From Mycobacterium gordonae (GTDB taxonomy: Bacteria > Actinomycetota > Actinomycetes > Mycobacteriales > Mycobacteriaceae): 64,000 nucleotides of DNA. The stretch covers positions 1-64,000 of the forward strand of contig NZ_LQOY01000019.1 of NCBI RefSeq assembly GCF_002101675.1. The letters are read 5' to 3'. The notes beneath the pieces were generated by a model. It did not search any database and had not been told where the DNA came from. It worked only from the letters and a program-made list of their open reading frames with translations. The translations under genes were made by a program, and so were the position numbers. Shown piece by piece: positions 43,813-52,098 of the stretch (the first letter of the stretch is position 1; every line of letters begins with the position of its first letter).

Positions 43813-44208
43813 TCAACGCTGCAGTAGTTCGACGCCGAGTCGGTCGACGTCGTTGGTGTTCCTGGTGACCAGCGCAACTCCGAGGGTCAGCGCGGTGGCA
43901 GCAATCATAATGTCCATGGCGCGACCGCGCGGACTGCGGCCTTGGGCCCGTAGGCGTGCGCACAGCAGGCCGTAGTGGTGGGCGGTGGTGTCGGTGAAGG
44001 CGATGCCGTGGCCGTAGACGGACTGGATCATGGTCAACCGGTGCTGACGACTCAGTCGGGCGTTGTCATCCGGTGCGCAGTGCACACCGAAATGAAGCTC
44101 TGCATAGCTCACCGAGCTGATTTGGCAGACCAGCCCCGACAGGTCGACTTTGGGAGCGACCAGGATGCTGGTGTCCACGATGACTTGTCTAGGCCCAGGG
44201 GTCGTCAA
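43813..44208 (-). CDS. VapC-like PIN-domain toxin
   Basis: 131 residues of the PIN ribonuclease family. The four acidic residues are seen: VIVDTSILV near residue 11, [10 protein letters not shown] near residue 35, [11 protein letters not shown] near residue 98, and [11 protein letters not shown] at the end. VapC toxins cut tRNA or rRNA. The frame opens with TTG 44208, overlapping the antitoxin stop by about 20 bases; the next in-frame GTG removes only a few residues. It forms an operon with the antitoxin. It directly follows the inversion breakpoint at 43806. Confidence 0.87.
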   Translation of the reverse strand: MTTPGPRQVIVDTSILVAPKVDLSGLVCQISSVSYAELHFGVHCAPDDNARLSRQHRLTMIQSVYGHGIAFTDTTAHHYGLLCARLRAQGRSPRGRAMDIMIAATALTLGVALVTRNTNDVDRLGVELLQR

Positions 44209-44434
44209 CGGTGTCGTCCTCGCGGGCGGCGCGTAGTTCGTCCTCCCAACCGGGATCCACGGCCGTGTAGATCCGCGCTGCCTGTTCCCCGGCCACCCAT
44301 GCGGGTGTCGCTATTGGCACGATCCGGGCTACCGCGCGGCCGTTGACCAGCACCGTCACCTCGGCGCCGCCCTCGACCTCACGCAAAACGGGGGCGGGAT
44401 TCTGTCTGAGTTCTCGCATCCCTACATCGGTCAT
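44189..44434 (-). CDS. VapB/Phd-type antitoxin
   Basis: 81 residues from ATG 44434 (MTDVGMRELRQNPAPVLREV). This is the Phd/YefM-like fold: dimeric N-terminal DNA-binding part with VTVLVNGRAVARIVP, and a C-terminal acidic tail ([18 protein letters not shown]) that binds the toxin. The longer open frame upstream is noise. The stop overlaps the VapC start. A 34-base perfect palindrome lies just upstream of the ATG. Confidence 0.88.
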   Translation of the reverse strand: MTDVGMRELRQNPAPVLREVEGGAEVTVLVNGRAVARIVPIATPAWVAGEQAARIYTAVDPGWEDELRAAREDDTVDDPWA

Positions 44435-44446
44435 GCAGCCAGTGTA

Positions 44447-44480
44447 GCCACAATGTAGATCATGATCTACATTGTGGCTC
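44447..44480. promoter_or_regulatory. 34-base perfect palindrome, vapBC operator
   Basis: The half site AGCCACAATGTAGATCA (44447-44463) is followed by its exact reverse complement to 44480, with no mismatch and no spacer. It ends 13 bases before the VapB ATG. This is long and perfect for a toxin-antitoxin operator and should bind several VapB dimers. Confidence 0.85.
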
Positions 44481-44746
44481 GCGCTCACCCAGGTACACGG
44501 GACGAAGCGCAAGCGATGTCGACGCGCGCGTGCTGATCGATGTGCCGTGGAGATCCCCCGCGACCAGACTTCATCCCTATCCCCCACCGCTGCAACAGCT
44601 CTCGGCTGTAGATGGATAATCGTCATTATCCATGAAAATTGGGCTTACCAACCGGCGGACTGCGAAGATGCTCGTCACCCTTATTCGACGAGGTACTCGA
44701 CGGTCACGGAGGACATGTCTAGAACGGCCCGCAGCGCCTCGAGTCG
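44481..44746. other. Gene-free interval with an orphan palindrome
   Basis: About 265 bases. ATGGATAAT (44612-44620) and ATTATCCAT (44625-44633) form perfect 9-base arms around CGTC. The 3' arm continues CATGAAAATT and so has the same core as the dispersed repeat. No antitoxin gene follows; a toxin-antitoxin locus may have been lost here. Confidence 0.6.
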
Positions 44747-45493
44747 GTGCGGTGCGACTGCCAGGACGAGCAGCCGGCGAGCCCTACCGGAAGCATCGAC
44801 ACCGCCGGTGAGCACCTCGCCCGGTTCCTCAATTACCTGCACACCGACAAGGGAGTCACCGACGTCGACTTCGTCGCCCACTCGATGGGCGGTCTGTACT
44901 CGCGCGCCGCGATCCGGGTGCTCGCGACCACCAACTCGCCGGTGCACGTCCGCTCGCTGACCACGATCGGCACCCCGTGGCAGGGTTCGTACCTGTCCGA
45001 CTACGCCAACGGCATTGTTCCCCTGACCGACTGCCTGGGCGACACATTCTGCGAGAACGCGATGAAGGGATTCAAGGACGAAGTCCTGCGGCTGATGGCC
45101 GGTTCCGGTCGTGAGGTCAACCAGGCGTTCCTGATGGGCAAGAACGGGTGGAACCAGTTCCAGTCCGGTGTGCTGGACAAGGTCCCGGTCGTCCTGATCG
45201 GCGGCAAGAAATTCACCACCCCCGGCCCGGCCAATCCCGCGGTGTGGCCCAACGACGGTCTGGTGGCGCTACAAAGCGCGTTGGCCAAGGACGTCGGCGA
45301 CCCGGTGCTGCCGCATCGGCGCTGTTACACCTTCGACGACACCCACAGCATCTATGTCTCCAACCAAGCCGGTCTGGACTGGAACACCGCGCTGACTTGG
45401 GACCCTCACGTGTTGGACGTGCTGCACCAGGCGATCGAGGACGCGCCCAAGGCGCTCGAGAGGGCCAACCGTGAGGGCTGCCCAGCCAGTTGA
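44747..45493 (+). pseudogene. 5'-truncated alpha/beta-hydrolase (lipase)
   Basis: 248 codons starting within a lipase. The nucleophile is in DFVAHSMGGLYSRAA near residue 45, the acid in WPNDGLVAL near residue 165 and the histidine in DDTHSIYVSN near residue 201, so the catalytic triad region is intact. But the N-terminal export signal and first strands are missing and a TAG stands in frame a few codons upstream. It was cut at the island edge. It resembles mycobacterial secreted triacylglycerol-type lipases. A short N-terminally truncated product could be made from the GTG at 44747, but is unlikely to be exported. Confidence 0.7.
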
Positions 45494-45527
45494 CCCAGCC
45501 CATCGGACAACTAGCCCAGGGGCCGCT

Positions 45528-45650
45528 GTGCCCGCCTATGACTTCGTCGTCATCGGGGCCGGCTCCGCCGGATGCGCGGTCGCCGGACGGTTGGCCGACC
45601 AGTCGTCGGCGCGTCCTGCCGATCGAGGCCGGCCCGGCGCTTCGTCGCCG
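45528..45650 (+). pseudogene. GMC oxidoreductase N-terminal fragment
   Basis: GTG 45528 opens PAYDFVVIGAGSAGCAVAGR, then LADQSSA, the FAD-binding Gly-x-Gly-x-x-Gly motif of the GMC (choline dehydrogenase-like) family. The next part of the family sequence (RVLPIEAGPA) is in a different frame, and nothing follows. A dead fragment. Confidence 0.7.
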
Positions 45651-45757
45651 CGGCCTGCGATCATGATCGGTGAACGATGTGCCGGCTTCCCGCTGGCCGC
45701 CGCCCTCAGCAGCTCCCCTTTTGGACGTGTTTGACCCGGTATGGCACGCTCGACACC

Positions 45758-45952
45758 GTGGGTGACCTTCCGGGTTCTCAGAGCGACAGCGCAGCACGAA
45801 AGACATCGGGGCCGCCGGTGCGACCGTTGTCGTCGGACCAGCAGCCGGCAACCAAGGCCGACCTGTATGCCGCGGTCGATGCCATGCGCGCCGACATGCG
45901 TGAGCTGCTCGAGCAGATCAGCACGCTGATCAAGGATGCGACGCAGAAGTAG
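45758..45952 (+). CDS. Small coiled-coil-like protein
   Basis: 64 residues from GTG 45758. The C-terminal half (ATKADLYAAVDAMRADMREL, then LEQISTLIKDATQK) has heptad spacing of hydrophobic residues and would form a helix or coiled coil. The first half is Pro/Ser-rich. The stop lies 9 bases before the epoxide hydrolase GTG, so the two are likely one operon. I do not recognise a function. Confidence 0.6.
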   Translation: MGDLPGSQSDSAARKTSGPPVRPLSSDQQPATKADLYAAVDAMRADMRELLEQISTLIKDATQK

Positions 45953-45961
45953 GGTCGAGCG

Positions 45962-47086
45962 GTGAAGCCGTTTCGGATCGACGTCCCCGAGGACGTACTC
46001 GACGACCTGCGCGCGCGGCTGGCGCGCATCCGGTGGCCAGAAGCCGAATGTGTGGACGACTGGAGCCAGGGCATCCCGCTGCGCTACACCCGGGACCTGG
46101 CCGCGTACTGGGCCGGTGACTACGACTGGCGGGCCCGGGAAACAGCGCTGAACCGCTTCGACCACTTCATCGACCAGTTCGACGGTCTAGACATCCACTT
46201 CATCCATCAGCGCTCCCCGCACGACGACGCCTTTCCGCTGCTGATCACCCACGGCTGGCCGGGGTCGATCGTCGAGTTCCACAAGGTGATCGAGCCGCTG
46301 ACGAACCCCACCGCGCACGGCGGGCGCGCGGAGGACGCCTTCCATGTGGTGTGCCCGTCGCTGCCCGGCTACGGATTCTCCGGAAAACCGGGCCGCACCG
46401 GGTGGGGTGTGGAGAAGATCGCGCTGGTCTGGGAGGAGCTGATGACGCGCCTCGGGTATGACCGCTACGGCGCCCAGGGTGGCGACTGGGGCGCTGCCGT
46501 CACCAGCCAGATCGGCCGAAACGAGGGCAACTGCGTGGCCATTCACCTGAACATGCCGCTGGGCATGCCGACCGCCGAGACGATGGCCAATCCCACGCCC
46601 GAGGAGCAGGCGGCGCTGGCCGCACTGGCCGAGCACCGCAAGAACGGCACCGGGTATTCCAAGCAGCAGTCGACGCGCCCGCAGACGGTGGGTTACGGGC
46701 TGGTCGATTCGCCGGTGGGCCAATTGGCCTGGATCGTCGAGAAGTTTCAGGCCTGGATGGACTGCGACGGACACCCCGAGAATGTGCTGACGCGAGATGA
46801 GTTGCTGGACAACGTGATGATGTACTGGGTGACCGAAACCGCGGCGTCCTCGGCGCGGCTGTACTGGGAGAGCTTCAAGAAGTGGGGGGACACCACCCGC
46901 GTCGAATTGCCCACGGGCGTAGCGTCTTTCCCGAAGGAGATCCTGCGCGCACCGCGCCGCTGGTGCGAGCCGAACTTCAACATCACCCATTGGACGACCA
47001 TGCCGCGCGGCGGCCACTTCGCCGCATTCGAGCAACCCGAGCTGTTCGTGGCGGACCTTCGGGAGTTCTTCGCGACCGTGCGCTGA
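45962..47086 (+). CDS. Epoxide hydrolase, microsomal/juvenile-hormone type
   Basis: 374 residues. The N-terminal EHN domain (FRIDVPEDVLDDLRARLARI, RWPEAECVDDWSQG) is typical. The alpha/beta-hydrolase core has the oxyanion motif ITHGWPGSIVEF near residue 95 and the nucleophile aspartate in YGAQGGDWGAAV near residue 175. The final histidine is in MPRGGHFAAFEQPELF near residue 345. It opens epoxides to diols in the cytoplasm. GTG 45962 is the start. It marks the beginning of the right-hand conserved block. Confidence 0.9.
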   Translation: MKPFRIDVPEDVLDDLRARLARIRWPEAECVDDWSQGIPLRYTRDLAAYWAGDYDWRARETALNRFDHFIDQFDGLDIHFIHQRSPHDDAFPLLITHGWPGSIVEFHKVIEPLTNPTAHGGRAEDAFHVVCPSLPGYGFSGKPGRTGWGVEKIALVWEELMTRLGYDRYGAQGGDWGAAVTSQIGRNEGNCVAIHLNMPLGMPTAETMANPTPEEQAALAALAEHRKNGTGYSKQQSTRPQTVGYGLVDSPVGQLAWIVEKFQAWMDCDGHPENVLTRDELLDNVMMYWVTETAASSARLYWESFKKWGDTTRVELPTGVASFPKEILRAPRRWCEPNFNITHWTTMPRGGHFAAFEQPELFVADLREFFATVR

Positions 47087-47235
47087 GTCTTTCTGCCGCC
47101 GAGTTGCCTTGCCGCCTTGCCGCCGAGTTGCCTTGCCGCCGAACGTGAATCTGACGACGCGACACGCCGTTGATCGGTCGTGGCTTTCACGCTCGGCGGG
47201 GAGGGGGGCGGGGAGGGCGGCACGCTAGCCCCCCG

Positions 47236-48051
47236 TCAGACCACCCGCCAGCCGCGGCGTGCGCGAAATCTCATGTCCCACAGGTACATCTGATAGACCA
47301 GGATCCAGGCCCGGTGCGGTATCAGCCGGTCGGCAACCCGCAGCGCCGAGAGCAGCAGCTCGAACCGGGCCTGTTGGGACTCCGACCAATCCAGCCGCAT
47401 CATGGCCCGGAATTCCGGGGCCAGAAACCCCGTCGTCGCAAACAGGTTGAACGATCCGGCCAGGGTCCGCAGCGGCCACGGCAGAAACGCCATCGAGGCC
47501 ACCCCGCGCAGGTGCTCGCGCACTGGCGGGTCGATCCGCAGCTCGTCCAAAGAGCGCTTCCAGTACTCGTCGAAGGCGACCCGGTCGGCCGGCCACATCC
47601 GCTCCGGCACCTGCAGGGTGGTGCCCAGCCGCTTGGCGTCCTGGTAGACGGCGTCCGCGGCCACATCGTCGAGCGGCCCGTGCAGGTACTCGTGCTGCTC
47701 GACGAAGTAGCGGTAGAGGCAGGCGGCGACCCACAGCTGTAGCCCGGGGTCGAAGGCGTTATAGGCCACCGGACTCGACGGCCTCGACCGGACCTGACGG
47801 TGGGCGACGTCGACCGCTTTTCGCATGACGGTGCGATCGGATTCGGTGCCGATGGTGGCCACCGCGAGGTAGGTGCCCGTGGTGCGGGCGCGCTTGAAGG
47901 GGTGCTTGTAGACGTTGCCGCTGTCCACCGGGCTTTCCAGAACTCCGTAGCCCACCCCGGGCCGGGCCAGCTGCATGATGACGTTGGCTGCCGGCAGCAA
48001 CAGCGCCGCCGGGTTCAGCAGGTCGGCGACCCTGGTGACCGGCCGCTTCAT
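47236..48051 (-). CDS. MpaB-type oxygenase family protein (DUF2236)
   Basis: 271 residues of the DUF2236/MpaB family, heme-binding proteins related to the rubber oxygenase Lcp. The N-terminus [20 protein letters not shown], the early [20 protein letters not shown] with conserved Lys/Arg/Thr (near residue 47), and [20 protein letters not shown] then HEYLHG (near residue 105) with the expected His are present. Substrate is unknown. ATG 48051 is the start. The 150 bases downstream hold a short tandem repeat (CCGCCGAGTTGCCTTG). Confidence 0.85.
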   Translation of the reverse strand: MKRPVTRVADLLNPAALLLPAANVIMQLARPGVGYGVLESPVDSGNVYKHPFKRARTTGTYLAVATIGTESDRTVMRKAVDVAHRQVRSRPSSPVAYNAFDPGLQLWVAACLYRYFVEQHEYLHGPLDDVAADAVYQDAKRLGTTLQVPERMWPADRVAFDEYWKRSLDELRIDPPVREHLRGVASMAFLPWPLRTLAGSFNLFATTGFLAPEFRAMMRLDWSESQQARFELLLSALRVADRLIPHRAWILVYQMYLWDMRFRARRGWRVV

Positions 48052-48191
48052 AGCAGATCCTGGCTCATGTCATCGAGTAGACCACGCGCGAGAGGGTGTT
48101 CGGGCGGCGACGGTGAGCCGGCTGGTCTGCCGCGCTATGGGATTTGACAACCAAGGTTGACACAGTGCTCGCTCGTGCCTACCGTCATAAC

Positions 48192-48209
48192 TGTCAACCA
48201 TAGTTGACA
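48192..48209. promoter_or_regulatory. Perfect inverted repeat upstream of the SnoaL-like gene
   Basis: TGTCAAC (48192-48198) and GTTGACA (48203-48209) are perfect arms around CATA. A related but imperfect site lies at 48145-48162 (TGACAACCAAGGTTGACA). Two sites in a divergent intergenic region suggest a TetR-like or similar regulator controls the gene at 48230 and maybe the MpaB-type gene. Confidence 0.6.
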
Positions 48210-48229
48210 ATAGCTCTTGAGAGATTGGG

Positions 48230-48745
48230 GTGAAGATGTTCGACGAACAGTCGCTGGCGGCCGGCACGGACCCCGGCGACCCACACTTCGATGTCGCAGA
48301 TCGCCTTGCGGTCGCGAACTTGTTGGGCGCCTACGCCTACACCTACGACCAGGATCGACTCGATGATTTCCGCGCCTTGTTCACCGAGTCACCAGAACTC
48401 GTCCTTTTGCACGAAGGACGGGTGCTGTCCGAGGACATCAACGTTGTCATGGAACTACTCGCGGCCAGGAAATCAGCGTTCCGGGCCGAGCGCAACAAAA
48501 GGCGCCACGCGCTGAACTCGTTATGGATCACCGGCCAAACCCCCGACACAATGACGGGGCATTGTTATGTGCAGGTATTTGCCATTCGCGATGGCGGTCC
48601 GCCGTTGCCCGATCTGACGGGCTGCTACGACTTCACGGCCGCCAAGCAGCAAGGTGTGTGGCGGCTCGACCGGTGGGTTGTCACCGCGGACCAGACTCGG
48701 ACCGGTCTGCCCAGCGATGGCAACTTCATGAAGCGAGGCGCCTGA
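48230..48745 (+). CDS. SnoaL-like (NTF2-fold) protein
   Basis: 171 residues of the SnoaL-like/NTF2 fold: DVADRLAVANLLGAYAYTYD then QDRLDDFRALFTESPELVLL, and late strands TGHCYVQVFAIRD and YDFTAAKQQGVWRLDRWVVT. Many members are small hydrolases, isomerases or dehydratases of unknown substrate. GTG 48230 is used; ATG 48236 is also possible. It is divergent from the MpaB-type gene, with inverted repeats between them. Confidence 0.83.
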   Translation: MKMFDEQSLAAGTDPGDPHFDVADRLAVANLLGAYAYTYDQDRLDDFRALFTESPELVLLHEGRVLSEDINVVMELLAARKSAFRAERNKRRHALNSLWITGQTPDTMTGHCYVQVFAIRDGGPPLPDLTGCYDFTAAKQQGVWRLDRWVVTADQTRTGLPSDGNFMKRGA

Positions 48746-48866
48746 TCAGGCGGAAATTCTCAATGGATGTTCGGCATCACATCGCGCGAGCAGGGCCGCT
48801 GTGTTCTTGTGATCGACCTCACCGGGAATGGCGATTAGGACGCGGCAAAAGGGGCATTTTGCACAC

Positions 48867-49040
48867 ATGTCGATTGAACCGCCACCAGGCGGCCCCGACG
48901 CACCGGCGGCCAAGCTGACGAACCTGTTTCAGATTGGGCGCTCGCAGGCCGCCGTCGACTACGTCCCCGAGATGTGGTGGATGCTTGCGGCGCAGTTTCT
49001 CGTCCTGGTCACGCTGCTCATCGTCGTGGTGGTGATCTAA
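48867..49040 (+). CDS. Small single-pass membrane protein
   Basis: 57 residues. The C-terminal segment WWMLAAQFLVLVTLLIVVVV is one membrane helix; the N-terminal 35 residues are Pro-rich and then mixed. ATG 48867 is chosen because the upstream frame lacks coding character. It lies 31 bases before cobD. Function unknown; a similar small gene stands near cobD in related mycobacteria. Confidence 0.6.
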   Translation: MSIEPPPGGPDAPAAKLTNLFQIGRSQAAVDYVPEMWWMLAAQFLVLVTLLIVVVVI

Positions 49041-49071
49041 CCGCTCAACACCGGTGTGAGACGCTGCCGGG

Positions 49072-50010
49072 GTGTCTGTACGGGATGCCCGAGTGGCGGG
49101 CGTCGTCGCCGGTTATCTCCTTGACTTCACGCTGGCCGACCCAAGCCGGGGACATCCGGTCGCCCTGTTCGGCGCCGCGGCGGCACGCCTGGAGCGGCGC
49201 ACCTACCGAGACAGCAGGGCCGCCGGGGTGGCTCATGTGGCCCTGCTGGTCGGCCTCGTCGGCCTGCTCGGTGCCACGGTGCAGCGTCGCACCGGCTCGG
49301 CACTGGCCACCGCGGCGGCGACCTGGGTGTCGCTAGGCGGAACCTCGCTGAGCCGCACCGGCAGCCGGATGGCCGAGCTGCTGGACAACGGGGACATCGA
49401 CGCGGCGCGGCGTCTGCTGCCGTCGTTGTGCGGGCGCGATCCGGCCGCACTGGATGCGGCGGGCCTGACCCGCGCGGCGCTGGAGTCGGTGGCCGAGAAC
49501 ACCTCGGATGCCCAGGTGGCGGCACTGCTGTGGGCCGCGATCGGGGGAGCTCCTGCGGTGCTGGGATATCGGGCGATCAACACCTTGGACGCGATGGTGG
49601 GATACCGATCGCCGCGGTATCTCCGATTCGGTTGGGCCGCAGCACGACTGGACGATCTAGCGAATTATGTCGGCGCGCGGGTGACCGCCGGCCTGGTAGT
49701 GGTGTGCGCGCCGTTGATCGGCGGATCGCCTGGTGCAGCGGTGCGCGCGTGGCGACGCGACGCCAACCGGCATCCCAGCCCCAATGCGGGCGTGGTCGAG
49801 GCCGCATTCGCGGGAGCGCTCGGAGTGCGCCTCGGCGGGCCTACCCAGTACCGACACGAGTTGCAGATCCGGCCGACGTTGGGCGACGGGCGAACACCCA
49901 TGGTTGCCGACCTGCGCCGGGCGGTGCGGCTGTCGCGGATGGTGCAGGCCGGTGCCGCTGTGGTGGCGGCGGGGCCGGCCTGGCAGGCCGGTCAGCGCCG
50001 GCGGCCGTAA
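49072..50010 (+). CDS. cobD: Adenosylcobinamide-phosphate synthase CobD/CbiB
   Basis: 312 residues, a polytopic membrane enzyme that attaches aminopropanol phosphate to adenosylcobyric acid in cobalamin synthesis. Seen are the N-terminal VVAGYLLDFTLADPSRGHPV, the conserved ESVAENTSDAQVAALLWAAI near residue 140, then LDAMVGYRSPRYLRFGWAAA near residue 170, and RHPSPNAGVVEAAFAGALGV near residue 230. GTG 49072 is the start. It is H37Rv Rv2236c in the inverted orientation. Its 3' end overlaps the SURF1 gene on the other strand by 19 bases. Confidence 0.93.
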   Translation: MSVRDARVAGVVAGYLLDFTLADPSRGHPVALFGAAAARLERRTYRDSRAAGVAHVALLVGLVGLLGATVQRRTGSALATAAATWVSLGGTSLSRTGSRMAELLDNGDIDAARRLLPSLCGRDPAALDAAGLTRAALESVAENTSDAQVAALLWAAIGGAPAVLGYRAINTLDAMVGYRSPRYLRFGWAAARLDDLANYVGARVTAGLVVVCAPLIGGSPGAAVRAWRRDANRHPSPNAGVVEAAFAGALGVRLGGPTQYRHELQIRPTLGDGRTPMVADLRRAVRLSRMVQAGAAVVAAGPAWQAGQRRRP

Positions 50011-50822
50011 CGGTCGGCGAGCTTGTCCTGCACCGTCGGGAGACTGGCCGGCTCCGCGGCCGCCGGCGGTCCCTGCTTGTCGCGGCGTCGCGCCCGAACC
50101 TCGGAATAGACGAAATATCCCAGGGCGATCGGCGCCAGGACGCCGAACAGCAACCACTGGATGCCATAGGACAGATACGGCCCGGCATCCAGGTGCGGAA
50201 CCCCGACGACACCGAGTCCTCCGGGCTGGTTCTCCACCAACTGCAGATATGACCCGGCCAAGGGGACCCCGGTCAACGCCGCGACCTGGCCGGTGCTCAC
50301 CGCATACACCTGCTGGTAGCCGTCTCTGGTGAACGGGTCCTTGCCGGCCACCGTGGGCTCGGAGTCGCGCAGGCGCGCCGTGATGGTGACCTGCTGGGTC
50401 GGCGCGGCGGGGATCGGCGGTACGTGCGATCCCGGCTCGGGCCGCACCCAGCCACGGTCGACGAGCACAGTGGGGCCGTCATCGACCACGAACGGCATCA
50501 ACACCTCGAACGCCTGATCACCGTCCACGACCCGCAGCCGAGCCAGTACCCGCACCTCCGCGAGGTAGTGCCCGGTGGCCGTGACCTGACGCCACTGCGC
50601 CCCCGGCGCCGACGAATCTTGGCGAGGCAGAAGCGTTTTCAGCGCCACCGGCGGGGTGTTCAGGGAATCGGTGATCTGCTGATTCTCCCGCGAAGTCCTG
50701 GTGTTCTTGCCCAGCTGCCATGGCGCGAGCACGGTGAAACACAGATACGTGAACGCGACGCAGACCAGAATCAGCGCCAGCCAGCCCGGACGCAGCAGAA
50801 ACCTCAACCGCCGCAACATCAT
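49992..50822 (-). CDS. SURF1 family protein
   Basis: 276 residues. Two membrane helices flank a large outer domain: near residue 10-35 (WLALILVCVAFTYLCFTVLA, WQLGKN) and near 225 (IQWLLFGVLAPIALGYFVYS). The SURF1 signatures are the early Trp-Gln-Leu-Gly, and the late YGIQWLLFG. It helps assemble the cytochrome c oxidase (aa3) branch. It is H37Rv Rv2235. Its 5' end overlaps the ptpA stop by 4 bases. Confidence 0.9.
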   Translation of the reverse strand: MMLRRLRFLLRPGWLALILVCVAFTYLCFTVLAPWQLGKNTRTSRENQQITDSLNTPPVALKTLLPRQDSSAPGAQWRQVTATGHYLAEVRVLARLRVVDGDQAFEVLMPFVVDDGPTVLVDRGWVRPEPGSHVPPIPAAPTQQVTITARLRDSEPTVAGKDPFTRDGYQQVYAVSTGQVAALTGVPLAGSYLQLVENQPGGLGVVGVPHLDAGPYLSYGIQWLLFGVLAPIALGYFVYSEVRARRRDKQGPPAAAEPASLPTVQDKLADRYGRRR

Positions 50823-51313
50823 CCGTACCCGTTCTGTGCGAGTCTCTCGTCGACCCAGTCGTGCAGACCGGGTAGCGCGGCCTCGATGACGACGAACGCC
50901 GTCTCGAAGTCGCGGTGGTCGCCGTAGTAGGGGTCCTCGACGTCGGGGGTGTGGGCACCCGAGCGGGGGTCGAACGAGCGCAGCATCCGCAGCCGGCCGT
51001 CTTCGACCCCGAGTTGCCGCAGCAGTCGTTGGTGGTTGCGCCCGAGGGCGATGACGAGGTCGGCCGACAGGTGATCTTCGTCGATCTGCGCCGCGCGGTG
51101 AGCGGTGGGGTAGCCGTGGTCGCGGAGTACCCGCTTGGCCCGCACGTCCGCTCCCTCGCCGGCGTGCCAGTTACCGGTGCCGGCGCTGGTGACGCGGACG
51201 ACGTCGCCGAGTCCCCGCTCGGCGATCTGGTGGGCGAACATCTTCTCGGCCATCGGCGAACGGCAGATATTGCCCGAGCAGACGAATGTCACGTGCAGCA
51301 GCGGATCAGACAC
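50819..51313 (-). CDS. ptpA: Low-molecular-weight protein tyrosine phosphatase PtpA
   Basis: 164 residues. The P-loop VCSGNICRSPMAEKMF has the catalytic Cys12 and Arg18; the general acid lies in VEDPYYGDHRDF near residue 126. In M. tuberculosis PtpA is secreted into macrophages and blocks phagosome acidification. GTG 51313 overlaps the ptkA stop by 8 bases, and the 3' end overlaps SURF1 by 4 bases, so ptkA-ptpA-surf1 make one operon read to the left. Confidence 0.95.
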   Translation of the reverse strand: MSDPLLHVTFVCSGNICRSPMAEKMFAHQIAERGLGDVVRVTSAGTGNWHAGEGADVRAKRVLRDHGYPTAHRAAQIDEDHLSADLVIALGRNHQRLLRQLGVEDGRLRMLRSFDPRSGAHTPDVEDPYYGDHRDFETAFVVIEAALPGLHDWVDERLAQNGYG

Positions 51314-51974
51314 CTAACGCCCTCCGCAGTTCGCCGATCGTCTCGACGTGGGTCACGCCGGTCAACCTGATCGGTTCGGCGAAGTCGCCCCGGCCGTACC
51401 CCCAGCCGACCACCACCGTGTCAATGCCGTGCGCGGCCGCCCCGTGCACATCGTGGCTGCGGTCGCCGACCATCAGGACGCGCTCGGGCAGCGGCTGCAA
51501 TTGCGCCAGTGCGTGCGCCAGCACGTCCGTCTTGGACTTACGGGTGCCGTCCGGACTGGCGCCGGCGATCACCTCGAAATACTGGTCGAGCCCGAAGTGG
51601 TCCAGGATGCGTCGCGCCGTGGGCTCCAGCTTGGAGGTCGCCACCGCCAGGCGCACCCCGGCGGCCCGCAGATCGGCCAGCAGTGGCGCAATGCCGTCGA
51701 ACAGGCTGTTCATCGCCCAGCCGCGGCTGCCGTACTCGGACCGGAAGGCTGCGAACGCCTCGTCGGCGCGCCCGTCGAGTTCCATGGCGTGGAATGTCTC
51801 GTCCATCGGCGGCCCGACGATTTGGGCGGCCAGATCGCCCTCGGGAATCGCCGCACCGATGTGGGTGAGCGCATGGCGGAAGCTGGCCACGATGCCGGCC
51901 GCCGAATCCGTCAAAGTGCCGTCCAGATCGAAGATCACCAATTGCGCCTTGCCACCGCCTGTCACGGTGTCCAT
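51306..51974 (-). CDS. ptkA: HAD-fold tyrosine kinase PtkA
   Basis: 222 residues of the HAD superfamily: VIFDLDGTLTDSAAGIVASF near residue 13 (the DxDGT nucleophile), LAVATSKLEPTARRILDHFG near residue 110, and RVLMVGDRSHDVHGAAAHGI near residue 167. In M. tuberculosis PtkA phosphorylates PtpA, and it has an about 70-residue longer disordered N-terminus. Here the frame is open upstream to 52208 but overlaps the PE-PPE gene, and the ATG at 51974 fits the start of the fold, so a shorter PtkA is proposed. Coupled to ptpA. Confidence 0.88.
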   Translation of the reverse strand: MDTVTGGGKAQLVIFDLDGTLTDSAAGIVASFRHALTHIGAAIPEGDLAAQIVGPPMDETFHAMELDGRADEAFAAFRSEYGSRGWAMNSLFDGIAPLLADLRAAGVRLAVATSKLEPTARRILDHFGLDQYFEVIAGASPDGTRKSKTDVLAHALAQLQPLPERVLMVGDRSHDVHGAAAHGIDTVVVGWGYGRGDFAEPIRLTGVTHVETIGELRRALGV

Positions 51975-52098
51975 TGTCGTTGATCGCGCTGAGCTACCGA
52001 CTGTGAGGCGACCCGACGAAAAACGGGGCGCCCGAGGGTGCGATTTGTGACAATCGGTGTCTCGACACGCGGGGGCCGGCTTGTGGAGGTTCGCTGCA

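Noticed and set aside
47096..47142. Short tandem repeat of a CCGCCGAGTTGCCTTG unit
   Set aside because: Only two to three partial copies between two genes; looks like simple slippage, with no sign of function.
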